A DNA stretch of 64,000 nt from NCBI RefSeq assembly GCF_001905545.1, contig NZ_LIPD01000005.1, forward strand, positions 124,001 to 188,000, given 5' to 3'. Below, piece by piece: positions 7,056-17,500 of this stretch. Source of the stretch: Streptomyces sp. CB02056. GTDB taxonomy: Bacteria > Actinomycetota > Actinomycetes > Streptomycetales > Streptomycetaceae. The notes under the pieces were generated by a model. The model was not told where the DNA came from. It saw only the letters and a list, made by a program, of their open reading frames with translations, and ran no database searches. Both the position numbers and the translations under genes were made by a program. Position 1 is the stretch's first letter. Each line of letters starts with the position of its first letter.

Positions 7056-9116
7056 TCAGGTCGCCGGACCGCGGTCGACCGGAGCCTGCCACGGCAGGAC
7101 CGGGCGGACCAGCAGTTCCCGCCCGTCCGGCCACGTCAGTCGAACCTCGGTGCCCGCCACCCGGACCGTCACCTCCGGTGCCGGGGGCGCCCCCGGCGCG
7201 CCGGTCAGCAGCACGGCGCCGACCACCACCTCGATCCGTTCTGACGATTCGTCACATACCCGTGCCGGAGCGGGCGGGAGCACGAGGAGGGGAACGGCGC
7301 AGCGGTGGCCGAAGGCGTTCGCCCGCTCGCGGCGGTGCACCTCCGCCGCCGTCCAGCCGTGCAGCCCGAGCACCGCGCTGACCAGCCCCGGCCCGTTCGC
7401 GCCGGGTGCCGTCCGGACGGCCGCGCCCGGAAGCTCCCGCAAGACCGTCTCCGGCTCCGCCTCGGCCGCCAGCGCGTAGCCCCCCTCGCGCAGGCCCCAG
7501 CCGGGCGGCCGGCGCAGGCCGTGCACCCTGATCTCCCAGGGCCCGGCCGGCACCGAGACGCTCACCACGGGCGGCGGGGCCGCGCCGGGGACGGGCCCGC
7601 CCGGGGGCAGCGGCCGGTGCCAGGAGGCGGCGTACCGGTCGGTCACGGCGAGCCGGTGGATGCGCTCGCGGCGGGTGGCGGTGCCGTCGGGCAGGAGCAG
7701 CGCCAGGTGGTTGTCGATCCGTGGCGCCTCCGGGCCGATCACCGGCCCGGTGCGGGTCGAGTAGGCGAGCCTGGCGTAGTGCGGCTCGTCGCGTTCGACG
7801 GCCGGCGGGGCGGTCAGGTAGCAGGAGCCGTGGTTGAGCACCCGGACGAGCCCGTCGGCGGCGGTCCGGTGGACGAGGAAGCCGGGGACGGGCAGCGCGG
7901 CCGTCAGGTCGGCGCGCTCCCCCGCGAGCGGCTCCTCGGGCGCCGTCCACACCGGGTGGCCGGCCGGGAGCAGCAGCCCCAGGAACCCCATGGCCGCCGC
8001 GTACGGCGAGCCGGGCGAGCTGTAGACCTGGGCGGCCGCGCTCTGCTCCCCGTACCAGCCGAGCGGGAGCAGGCCGCGCGGGTCGGGCGCGCCCCGCTCG
8101 GTGAAGTGCCGCAGCACGCCGGAGGCCAGGCGGCGGGTCTGCCCCGGGGTGAGCGGGGTCGCGCCGTCCAGCGCCCCGAGCCAGAACGGGGCCAGGCAGG
8201 CGAAGCGGTAGCTCAGCGACCGACCCTGGTGGAGCACCGCGCCGTCCGGCCCGAACAGCCAGCGGTACTGGGCGAGGAAGCGGTGCAGCCGTTCGCGGTA
8301 CAGCGCCGCCCTGGCCCCGGCGCGTTCCCCGGCGATCCGCGCCCAGAGCAGCGGGTAGAGGTGGAACCCCCAGGCGTTGTAGTGGTCGAAGCGGCGGCCG
8401 GCGTCGTAGGCCGCTTCCGGGCCGACGGCGAACTCCCGCGGGCCGCCCGAGCGGTAGTCGTGGCGGGTCTCCGGCCCGTCCAGGTACCAGCCGTCGCCGG
8501 AGTACCACGGCTCGATCCGGTCCAGCCGGTCCTCGATCTCGGACCGGTCGTGCCCGGCGCCGACGGAGGCGAGGAACTCGCCGACCACCGCCTGGAAGAG
8601 CACGTGGTTGTTCTCCCGGACGCCCCGGCCGACCGTCCCGCCGAGCCAGCCCGCCACCTGCTCGCGCTGACCGGGGGTCAGCCGCTCCCAGATCCACGGG
8701 CGGGACTCGTGCAGGGCCACCGCGAGCGACGCGGCCTCGACGATCTGCTGGGAGTAGTCGGTGACGGCCGGCCAGCTCTCCGGCCCGCCGGGGTCCGTGC
8801 CGGCGAGCAGCCCGGCGGTGACCTGGTCGGCCAGCTCTCCGAGGCGGCCGCGCGCCGGCTCGTCGCCGGCCGCCAACCGGACGGCGGCCAGCACCGCCGT
8901 CCGCGCGAAGCCCTCCAGGCCGTCGGTGTCGCCGCCCGACCAGCTGCCGCGCCCCGGCGGCGAGATCCGCGCCCCGAGCGGGCTGCGGTAGGGCCGCAGG
9001 GACGCCAGCAGGTGGTCCGCGACGGCGATCCAGTGCCGACGGGTCCAGCCCGTCACCGGCGCGCCCGCCCGGTCCTCGGGCGGCAGGTCGAGCCCCGCGG
9101 TCGGTCGGTCCCGCAT
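7056..9116 (-). CDS. DUF2264 domain protein
   Basis: 686 aa from the ATG at 9116, which has a perfect AGGAGG site (complement of 9124-9129); this start is preferred to the frame opening at 9164. The sequence matches the DUF2264 family, with W-x-x-x-A-D-H-L-L near the N-terminus, a central alpha-helical part rich in W and Y (R-E-N-N-H-V-L-F, P-W-Y-S-G-D-G-W-Y-L-D-G, F-D-H-Y-N-A-W-G-F-H-L-Y-P-L-L-W-A) and a C-terminal beta-rich part. The fold resembles alpha/alpha-barrel carbohydrate-active enzymes plus a beta-sandwich, so action on an oligosaccharide or uronic-acid polymer is plausible but unproven. No signal peptide is seen. It lies 81 bp downstream of the acetyltransferase stop, so the two may be co-transcribed. 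There is no evident link to peptide synthesis. Confidence 0.82.
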   Translation of the reverse strand: MRDRPTAGLDLPPEDRAGAPVTGWTRRHWIAVADHLLASLRPYRSPLGARISPPGRGSWSGGDTDGLEGFARTAVLAAVRLAAGDEPARGRLGELADQVTAGLLAGTDPGGPESWPAVTDYSQQIVEAASLAVALHESRPWIWERLTPGQREQVAGWLGGTVGRGVRENNHVLFQAVVGEFLASVGAGHDRSEIEDRLDRIEPWYSGDGWYLDGPETRHDYRSGGPREFAVGPEAAYDAGRRFDHYNAWGFHLYPLLWARIAGERAGARAALYRERLHRFLAQYRWLFGPDGAVLHQGRSLSYRFACLAPFWLGALDGATPLTPGQTRRLASGVLRHFTERGAPDPRGLLPLGWYGEQSAAAQVYSSPGSPYAAAMGFLGLLLPAGHPVWTAPEEPLAGERADLTAALPVPGFLVHRTAADGLVRVLNHGSCYLTAPPAVERDEPHYARLAYSTRTGPVIGPEAPRIDNHLALLLPDGTATRRERIHRLAVTDRYAASWHRPLPPGGPVPGAAPPPVVSVSVPAGPWEIRVHGLRRPPGWGLREGGYALAAEAEPETVLRELPGAAVRTAPGANGPGLVSAVLGLHGWTAAEVHRRERANAFGHRCAVPLLVLPPAPARVCDESSERIEVVVGAVLLTGAPGAPPAPEVTVRVAGTEVRLTWPDGRELLVRPVLPWQAPVDRGPAT

Positions 9117-9197
9117 ACGGCGGCCTCCTGGTGGCGACGGTGCCGGCGGCTCCGGCACCCTCACCGTACGGCCGGGCGCGCCGCGGCCCGGGGCGGC

Positions 9198-9710
9198 TCA
9201 GGCCGGGTCGGTGGTGGAGACGGCGAGCAGCTTGGTCACCGAGCCGTCGTCCCCGACCACGTCGCGCAGGTGGCGGAAGCCGAGCCGCCGGCACATCGCC
9301 AGGCTCGGGGTGTTCTCCGCGCCGACCATGCCGTAGACCTCCTTGAGCCCCAGTTCGTCGCCGGCGTAGCGGATCAGGCCGCGGACCACCTCGGCGCCCA
9401 GGCCCCGGCCCCAGAACTCCGGGGCCAGCGCGGTGACCAGCTCGTGGCCGTCGACGTTCCCGGTGCGCTTGACCTCGGCGTGGCCGGCGTACGCGCCGTC
9501 CAGCCAGAGGCCCCAGATGTCGAAGAGGTGCTGCGGGTAGACGTCGGTCAGGATCGCGCGGAACAGCGTGCGGATGTCCGGCTCGGGCACGAGGTCCTGG
9601 CCCATCCAGCGGCACACGTCCGCGTTGCGGAGCAGGGAGACGAAGGCGTCCTCGTCCTCGGGCCGGTAGGGGATGAACTCCAGGTGCTCGGTGCGCAGCT
9701 GAGGGGTCAT
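9198..9710 (-). CDS. GNAT family N-acetyltransferase (RimJ/RimL-like)
   Basis: 170 aa with a G-A-G-G-A-G-like ribosome site ahead of the ATG at 9710. It shows the RimJ/RimL type of the GNAT fold: L-R-T-E-H-L-E-F at the N-terminus, the acetyl-CoA loop in P-E-F-W-G-R-G-L-G-A-E-V, then V-x-x-E-N-T-P-S-L-A-M-C-R-R-L-G-F. These enzymes acetylate N-terminal amines of proteins, small amines or antibiotics; the substrate here is unknown. It follows mbtH by 93 bp on the same strand, but a GC-rich hairpin at 9757-9795 lies between them, so it may not belong to the NRPS transcript. If it does, acetylation of a basic residue of the peptide, or of the free peptide as self-protection, would be a reasonable hypothesis. 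That is inference only. Confidence 0.88.
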   Translation of the reverse strand: MTPQLRTEHLEFIPYRPEDEDAFVSLLRNADVCRWMGQDLVPEPDIRTLFRAILTDVYPQHLFDIWGLWLDGAYAGHAEVKRTGNVDGHELVTALAPEFWGRGLGAEVVRGLIRYAGDELGLKEVYGMVGAENTPSLAMCRRLGFRHLRDVVGDDGSVTKLLAVSTTDPA

Positions 9711-9756
9711 GCCGCTCTCCTCTTGGGTCGTGGTGGTTCGGTGGTGCGGCAGCCAT

Positions 9757-9795
9757 GGGGCGGGGCCGGTCGGCGCGGCCGGCGGCCCCGTCCCC
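9757..9795 (-). terminator. GC hairpin after mbtH
   Basis: Arms GGGGCGGGGCC and GGCCCCGTCCCC pair with one bulge, in the gap between the mbtH stop (9804) and the acetyltransferase start (9710). There is no U-run, as is common in actinobacteria. It probably ends or attenuates the NRPS transcript. Confidence 0.45.
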
Positions 9796-9803
9796 GCGGC
9801 CGG

Positions 9804-10007
9804 TCAGGCTCGGGCGTTCTCCATGCGCTCGCGCAGGCTCTTCGGGCGCATGTCGGTCCACACCTCGTCGACGTAGGCGGTGCACTCGGCCTCGGTGCCC
9901 TCGGTGCCGACGGGCTGCCAGCCGGCCGGGACGTCGAGGTCGGCGGGCCAGAGGGAGTACTGCTCCTCGTCGTTGCGCAGCACCTGGTAGCGGGTGTTCT
10001 CGTCCAT
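9804..10007 (-). CDS. mbtH: MbtH-like NRPS accessory protein
   Basis: 67 aa. MbtH-like proteins bind the N-subdomain of A domains and are needed for solubility or activity of many actinobacterial ones. The family signature is present: N-D-E-E-Q-Y-S-L-W-P, then D-V-P-A-G-W, C-x-A-Y-V-x-x-x-W-T-D-M-R-P-K-S-L-R-E-R-M. The frame is open to an ATG at 10025, but an AAGGAG (complement of 10014-10019) sits 6 nt before the ATG at 10007, so the shorter start is chosen. It is the last gene of the NRPS transcription unit, 109 bp after the NRPS-2 stop, with a 19-bp tandem repeat in the gap. It is expected to serve the A domains of both synthetases. Confidence 0.96.
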   Translation of the reverse strand: MDENTRYQVLRNDEEQYSLWPADLDVPAGWQPVGTEGTEAECTAYVDEVWTDMRPKSLRERMENARA

Positions 10008-10013
10008 GTCGGG

Positions 10014-10019
10014 CTCCTT
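10014..10019 (-). promoter_or_regulatory. Ribosome binding site deciding the mbtH start
   Basis: AAGGAG, 6 nt upstream of the ATG at 10007 and inside the longer reading frame that begins at 10025. The upstream ATG has no comparable site. Confidence 0.75.
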
Positions 10020-10041
10020 CGTCATCGTCGGTCGGTCTCGG

Positions 10042-10108
10042 CGGGGTCGGTACGGGTGGGTACGGGTGGGCGGGGTCGGTACGGGTGGGCGGGGTCGGTA
10101 CGGGTGGG
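10042..10108. repeat. 19-bp minisatellite between NRPS-2 and mbtH
   Basis: Three exact copies of CGGGGTCGGTACGGGTGGG at 10042-10060, 10071-10089 and 10090-10108, plus an extra TACGGGTGGG at 10061-10070. The array fills the gap between the NRPS-2 stop (10117) and the mbtH ribosome site. It is G-rich on the plus strand and C-rich in the transcript. Confidence 0.9.
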
Positions 10109-10116
10109 CGGGGTCG

Positions 10117-13100
10117 TCACCGTCCTTCCCGGGCGTGCCGGGCGATCTGCCGCAGGGCGGCGGCGAAGTCCTCGGCGGCCCGGCGGACGGCCCCGGTGTC
10201 GTGGACGGCGGGCCGGTGGTGCCAGGTGAAGGCGAGGCGTCCGTGCTGGGCCGCGCCGACCACCTCCAGCGGGTGGGAGCCGCCGTCCCGGGGGTCGTGG
10301 TCCTGGCCGAAGGAGCCGAGTTCGGCGCGGACCAGGCCGTCGCCGGCGGCCTCGGGCCGGGCGTCCCACTGGCCGAGGTAGTTGAAGACGACCTGGCCGT
10401 GGCCGCCGGCGGCGAGGCGCTCGCGGACCTCGGGCGTCCCGAAGGTGCGCAGGGCGCCGAAGCCCAGGCCGTTGCCGGGCACCGCGCGCAGCTGGCGGCG
10501 GACGGACTTCACCAGGGCCCGCCAGTCGCGGTCCGGGCCGGGCTCGGCCGGGTCGGGGACGTGGAAGGTGACGGGGTGGACGGTGGTGAACCAGCCGACC
10601 GTACGGGACAGGTCGACGCCGTCCAGCAGGTCCTCGCGGCCGTGCCCCTCCAGGTCCAGGCCGATCCGCTGCTGCCCGCTCCAGCGGGCCAGGGCGAGGG
10701 CGAGGGCGGCCAGCAGCACGTCGTTGACCCGGGTGCGGTAGGCGGCGGGGGCGGCGCGCAGCAGCGCCTCGGTGTCGGCCTCGTCGAGTTCGACGGTGAC
10801 CGCCGCGGTCTCGGCACCGCCGGGATCGGACGGACCGCCGGTCCCGGACGGGCTGCCGGGCAGGGCCGCCCGGGCGCTCACCGCCTCCTCCCAGTACGGG
10901 AGTTCGTGGTCCAGGCCGCCCTCGGCGACATGGGCGGCGAGCCGCTGCGCCCACTCCCGGTAGGAGGTGCCGCGCTCCCCCAGGGTGACCGGCCCGCCCT
11001 GGACGGCCTGGCGGTGGGCGCTCTCCAGGTCGTCGCGCAGCACCCGCCAGGAGACGGCGTCGACGACCAGGTGGTGGGCGACCAGGAGCAGCAGGGCCGG
11101 GTGCTCCGGGTGGCCGGTGAACAGGGCGGCGCGCAGCAGCGGGCCGCGGGCCAGGTCGAAGCCGGCGTGCAGCTCGTCGGCGGCCTTGGCCATGGCCGCG
11201 TCGGCGGCCCCGGCGTCCTGCCCGGTCAGGTCGTGGTGGACCAGGAGGTCCTCGGCGGGGGCGGGCGGCGGGTTGAACTGGTGCCAGCCGGCCTCGTCGC
11301 GGGTGAAGCGCATCCGCAGGGCGTCGTGGTGTTCCAGCAGGGCGTCGAGCGCGGTGCGCAGCGCCGCCGGGTCGGGGTCGGCGGAGAGTTCGAGCAGGGT
11401 GGACTGGTTGAAGTGGTGGTGGGCGGCGCGCGGGGTGGTCAGGAACCACTCCTGGATGGGGGTGAGCGGGACGCCGCCGGTCACCGGGCCGTCGTCGGCG
11501 CGCTCGGTGGCGGTGCGTACGACGGTGGCCAGTTCGGCCACCGTCTGGTGGCTGAACAGGTCGCGGGTGGCCAGGTGCAGGCCGTCGCGGCGCAGCCGGG
11601 AGACCACCTGCATGCTGAGGATGGAGTCGCCGCCGAGGAGGAAGAAGTTGTCGTCGGCGCCGACCTCGTCGAGGCCGAGGACGTCGGCCCAGATCCGGGC
11701 GATCCGGCGTTCGAGGTCGGTCTCCGGCGCCCGGCCGGGGCCGGCCGCGGCCTGGGCGGGACCGGGGTCGGGCAGGGCCCGCCGGTCGAGCTTGCCGTTG
11801 GGGGTGAGCGGGAGCCGCTCCAGCGCGACGAAGGCCGAGGGGACGAGGTGCGGCGGCAGCGTCTCGGCGAGGTGGAGCCGCAGGTCGAGGGCTGGGGCGC
11901 CGGCGGTGGCGTCGGCGGGGACGACGTAGCCGACCAGCCGGCCGCCGCCCGGGCCGTCGGCGCGGACGGTGACGACGGCGTCGCGCACCAGGGGGCTGCG
12001 GCGCAGGGCGCTCTCGATCTCGCCGGGTTCGATCCGGAAGCCGCGCAGCTTGATCTGCTCGTCGGCGCGGCCGGCGAACCGGAGCTGGCCGTCGGCGGCG
12101 CGGCGGGCGAGGTCGCCGGTGCGGTACATCCGCTCGCCGGGGGCGCCGTACGGGTCGGGGAGGAAGCTCCGGGCGGTGAGGCCGGGGCGGCCGAGGTAGC
12201 CGCGGGCGAGGCCGGGGCCGGCCAGGTAGAGCTCCCCGGTGACGCCGGGCGGCACCGGCCGCAGGGCGGTGTCCAGGACGTACGCGCGGGTGGCGCCGCT
12301 GGGGCGGCCGATCGCGGGGCTGCCGCTGCCGGGGGCGAGCGGGCCGGTCCAGGTGGCGACGACGGTGGCCTCGGTGGGGCCGTAGGAGTTGACCATGCGC
12401 CGGCCAGGGGCCCAGGTGTCGACCAGGTCGGCCGGGCAGGCCTCGGCGCCGACGACCAGGGTGCGCAGCCCGGTCAGGGCCGCGGCGGTCTCGGGTTCCA
12501 GGGTGGCCAGGGCGGCCGGGGGGATCAGGGTGTGGCTGATCCGGCGGGCGGTCAGGGCCTCGGCGAGCCGTTCGCCGACCAGCGGCCCCTCCTCGCCGGT
12601 GACGAGGGCGGCGCCGGAGAGCAGCGAGATGCACAGTTCCAGGACGGAGGCGTCGAAGCTGGGCGAGGCGAACTGGAGCACCCGGTCGCCGGGGCCGACG
12701 GCGTACTGCTCGGCGGCGGCGGCCGCGAAGACGGCGAGGCCGCGGTGGGTGACCAGGACGCCCTTGGGCGTTCCGGTGGAGCCGGAGGTGTAGACGGCGT
12801 AGGCGGGGTGGGCGGGGGTGAGGGCGCTGGTGCGGTCGGCGTCGGTGGGCGCGGTGTCCGGGCCCTCGGCGGCCCAGACCTGGGCCGGGTCGTCGAGCAG
12901 CAGGTGGGCGGCGGCGTCGCGGACCATGAACTCCCGCCGGGGCGCCGGGTAGTCGGGGTCGACGGGGAGGAAGGCGCCGCCGGCCTTGGCGACGGCGAGT
13001 TGGGCGACCACCATGGCCGCCGAGCGGGGCAGGGCGAGGGCGACCAGCCGCTCGGGGCCGACGCCGCGCCGGATGAGCTGGTGGGCCAGCCGGTTGGCGG

Positions 13101-14572
13101 CCCGGTCGAGGTCGGCGTAGCTCAGCTCCCGTTCGCCGTCGAGCAGGGCCGGTGCCCCGGGGGTGGCGGCGGCCCGGCGCTCGAACAGCTCGGGCAGGGT
13201 CGCCTCGGGGACGGGGCGGAAGCCGCCGTGCGGCTCGGCGGGCGACTCCTCCGGGCCGGCCAGCGGCAGCGCGCCGACGGCGCGGGACGGGTCCTCGGCG
13301 ACGGCGGTGAGCAGGGTGGCGAGCTGGCCGGCCATCCGCTCGACGGTGGCCGGGTCGAACAGGTCGGTGTCGTAGGTGAACAGGCCGTGCAGGGCGCCGC
13401 TCGCGGTCTCGACGAACTCCAGCACCAGCTCGAAGGGCGTCCGTACGGCGTCGGGCTCGATGCCGGTCACGTCGAGGCCCGGGAGGTCGGGTTCCGCGGA
13501 CGGCGCGTTCTGGAGCACCACGTGGACCTGGAACAGCGGGCTGCGGCTGGTGTCGCGCACCGGCTGGACTTCGTCGACCACCTTCTCGAAGGGCACGTCC
13601 TGGTGGGCGAAGGCGTCGAGGACGGTCTGCCGCACCTCGCCGAGGAGGGCGTCGAAGGGCTGTCCGGGCTCGACCCGGGAGCGCAGCACCAGGGTGTTGA
13701 CGAAGAATCCGACGAGCCGCTGGACCTCGGGCCGGTGCCGGCCGGAGGTGATGGTGCCGACGGTGATGTCGCTGTCCCCGCAGAGCCGGGCCAGGTAGGC
13801 CTGGGCGGCGGCGACCAGGGTGGTGAACAGGGTGGCGCCGCGCCGCCGGCCGACCTCGGCCAGCCGGCGGGCGGTGTCGGCGGGCAGCTCCAGCCGGACG
13901 GTGGCGGCGTTGGCGGCGTTGGCGGTGCGCACCGCGGGCCGGGGCCGGTCGGTGGGCAGCTGCGGCGGGACCACGCCGGTCAGTTGGCCCTTCCAGTAGG
14001 CGAGCTGGTCCCCGGTGGGCGCCCCGGCGGTGCGCTGCCAGTGGGCGTAGTCGGCGTACTGCACCGGCAGGGGTGCCAACTCGGCTCCGGTGGAGCCGAG
14101 TTCGGCGCGGTAGAGGTGGGCCAGGTCGGTGAGCAGCACGCCGGTGGACCAGCCGTCGGTGACCATGTGGTGCAGGGTCAGCGCCAGCACGTGCTCGCGG
14201 TCGGCCAGCCGGGCCAGGGTGGCGCGCAGCAGTGGTCCGCGGCGCAGGTCGAAGGGGCGGGCGCGGTCGGCGGCGAGCAGGTCGCGCAGGGCCCGCGGCC
14301 GTTCGTCGGCGGGCCGCCCGGAGAGGTCGTGCAGCGGCAGCGGCACGGCGTGCGGCGGGTGGACCAGTTGGACGCCGTGGCCGTCGACGCTGTCGAAGGT
14401 GGTGCGCAGCGACTCGTGCCGGGCCGTCAGGGCGTCCAGGGCCGCGCCGAGGGCGCCGGTGTCGAGGGTGCCGCGCAGCCGCAGCGCGAGCGCGACGTTC
14501 TCGGAGACGCCGGGCGTGAACTCCTCCAGGAACCAGAGGCGCTGCTGGGCGTGGGACATCGGGGCGGCGCCC
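10117..14572 (-). other. NRPS module 10: C(LCL)-A-T-E, terminal module
   Basis: C about 5150-5580, A 5610-6085, T around S6130, E from 6185 to the C-terminus. The pocket D-A-L-L-V-G-S-V-V is hydrophobic and nearly identical to those of modules 1 and 5; I cannot match it to a known residue. The E domain is the last domain of the assembly line, so the C-terminal residue of the peptide should be D. Confidence 0.75.
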
Positions 14573-17500
14573 GTGCGGGGCACCGGGACGACGGGCGGGC
14601 GGGCCGGGGCGGCGGACTCCTCGGTGAGCAGCCGGGCCAGGCCGGCCGGGGTGGGGTGGTCGAAGACGGCGCGGGGGCCGAGCTCGGTGCCGAAGGCCTC
14701 GGTGAGGCGGGCGGCGAGCCGGATGCTGAGGATGGAGTCGCCGCCAAGGTCGAAGAAGCCCTCGTCGGTGCCGGGCGGGCGGATGCCGAGGACCTCGGCG
14801 AAGAGCTCGGTGGTGCGGCGTTCGGCCGCGGTGCGCGGTTCGACCCGCTCGCGGCGCCCGCCGGGCCGCTCCTCGGGGGCCGGGAGGGCGGCGCGGTCGA
14901 CCTTGCCGTTGCGGCTCAGCGGGAGGGCATCGAGCGGGACGAAGGCGGCCGGGACGAGGTAGTCGGGCAGGGCGCGGGCGGCGAACTCCCGCAGTTCGCC
15001 GGGGTCGGGGGCGCCGTCGGTGCCGACGGCGTAGGCGACCAGCCGGCGGGCGCCGGGCCGGTCCTCGCGGACGACCACGGCGACGTCGGCGACCAGCGGG
15101 TGGGCGGCCAGGGCCGCCTCCACCTCGGCGGGCTCGACCCGGAAGCCGCGGATCTTCACCTGGTCGTCCGCGCGGCCGAGGAACTCCACGGTGCCGTCCG
15201 GGCGGCGCCGGGCGAGGTCCCCGGTGCGGTACATCCGGGCACCGGGCGGGCCGGAGGGGTCGGCGAGGAAGCGGGCGGCGGTCGCGCCGGGGCGGCCCAG
15301 GTAGCCGCGGGCCAGGCCCTCGCCGGCCAGGTAGAGCTCGCCCGCGCAGCCCGGCGGGACGGGCCGCAGCCGGGCGTCCAGGACGTGCGCCCGGCGGTCG
15401 TCCAGCGGGCGGCCGATCGGGACGGTGTCGGGCACCGCGGCGGCGTCCGACAGGGCGTGGGCGGTGGCGAAGGTGGTGGTCTCGGTGGGCCCGTAGCCGT
15501 CCACCACGGTCAGCCCGGGGCAGGCCGCCAGGACGCGGCGCACGGCGGCGGCGGGCACCACGTCGCCGCCGGTCCACAGGGTCCGCAGGCCGCCGAAGCA
15601 GTCCGGCGCGTCCTGGGCGAGCAGCCGGAACAGCCCTGCGGTGAGCCAGAGCGCCGTCGGCCCGTCGGGGCCGGCGAGGCGGCGCAGCAGGGCGGCGTCC
15701 ACCGGCCCGTCGGGGGCGACGAGCACGCAGCCGCCGTTCAGCAGCGGCGCCCAGACCTCGAAGGTGGCGGCGTCGAAGGCGACCGGCGAGTGCAGCAGCA
15801 CCCGGGCGCAGCGGCCGCCGGTGAAGCGGCTGTCGGTGGCGAGCGAGGCCACGTCGCGGTGGCGGACGGCGACGGCCTTGGGCTCGCCGGTGGAGCCGGA
15901 GGTGTACATCACGTACGCCAGCCGGTCCGGGTCGGCGGGCGGCAGGTCCGGGGCGGCCGCTCCGTCGCGGGCGGCGGCGACCTGTCCGGCGGTCAGGGTC
16001 GCGGCCGCGCCGGCCCGCTCCAGCAGGGTGCGGCGGCGCTCCTCGGGGGCGCGCCGGTCGACGGGCAGGTAGGCGCCGCCGGCCTTGAGGACGGCCAGCT
16101 GGGCGACGACGAGTTCGGTGCCGCGGTCCATCGCCAGGGCGACCCGGTCCTCGGGGGCCAGGCCGTCGGCGAGCAGCCGGGCGGCCAGCCGGTCGGACCA
16201 GTCGTCCAGCCCGCGGTAGTCCAGCTCGCGCCCGCCCTCGCGCACGGCGGGGGCGTCGGGGGTGCGGCGGACCTGTTCGGCGAAGACCCGCAGCGGGCTG
16301 CGCGGCTCCGGCGGGCGGGCGGTGGCGTGCCAGGAGGCGAGCAGGTCGCGGTCGGCCGGGGTGAGCGGGTCCAGTGCGGCGAGGTCGCCGTCCAGGCCGT
16401 CGGCGAGGGCGGTCAGCAGCAGGGCGAGACGGTCGGCGGCGTCCCGGGCGGTGCGCTGGTCGAAGAGCGCGGGGTCGTACGCCAGGTCGAAGGCGAGCTG
16501 TCCGCTCAGGTGGGCGCGCAGGCACCAGGGGAAGGTGGTGGCGTCGTCGGCGCGCACCTCGACCACCCGGACGCCGGTGCGGTCCGCGGCGGACTCGTCG
16601 ACGGGGTAGTTCTCGAACACCAGCATGCTGTCGAACAGCGGCTCCCCGGCGGGCAGTTCGCTCAGGCCCTGGATCCGGGTCAGCGCCAGGTGGTCGTGGC
16701 CGCGGCCCTCGCTCTGCCGGTCCTGGAGGTCGCGCAGCCAGGGCAGCACGCCGCCCGACGGAATGCGGACCCGGGCGGGCACGGTGTTGATGAACAGCCC
16801 GATCATCGTCTCGACGCCGGGCAGTTCGGCCGGGCGCCCGGAGACGGTGGTGCCGAAGACGACGTCCGCGGTGCCGCCGTAGCGGGCCAGCAGCAGCGCC
16901 CAGGCGCCCTCGACCAGGGTGTTGACGGTCAGTCCGGCGGCGGCGGCGTTCTCCCGCAGCCGGGCGGAGGCCGCCTCGTCCAGGACGCGGTGGACGGCGG
17001 CGGTGGAGCGGGCCCGGTGGGCGCCGGCGGGGCGGCGGTCGTAGGGCAGCGCGGTCCGTTCGGTGAACCCGGCGAGCGCGGCGCTCCAGTGCTCCTCGGC
17101 GGCCCGCCCGTCCTGCTCGCGCAGCCAGGCCAGGAAGTCCGCGAACGGGCGGCGGACGGGGCGGGGCGCCTGCGGGCCGCCGGTCAGCGCGGCGTACTCC
17201 TCGCAGACCTCGGTGAGCAGCTGGCCGGTGCTCCAGCCGTCCAGGATCACGTGGTGGGTGGACCAGAGCAGCAGCACCTCCTCCCCGGGCAGCGCGGCCA
17301 GGACGAGGCGGGTGAGCGGCGCGGTGCCCAGGTCCAGGCCGGCGGCCCGCTCCTCGGCGAGCAGCCGCTCGGTCTCCTCGGCCCGCCGTTCGGGCGTCAG
17401 GGCGCGCCAGTCGAGGTGGCGGACGGGCAGGGCGGCGCGGCGCGCGACCAGCTGGACGGGGTGCGGCAGGCCGCGCCAGTGCACGGCGGTGCGCAGCGCC

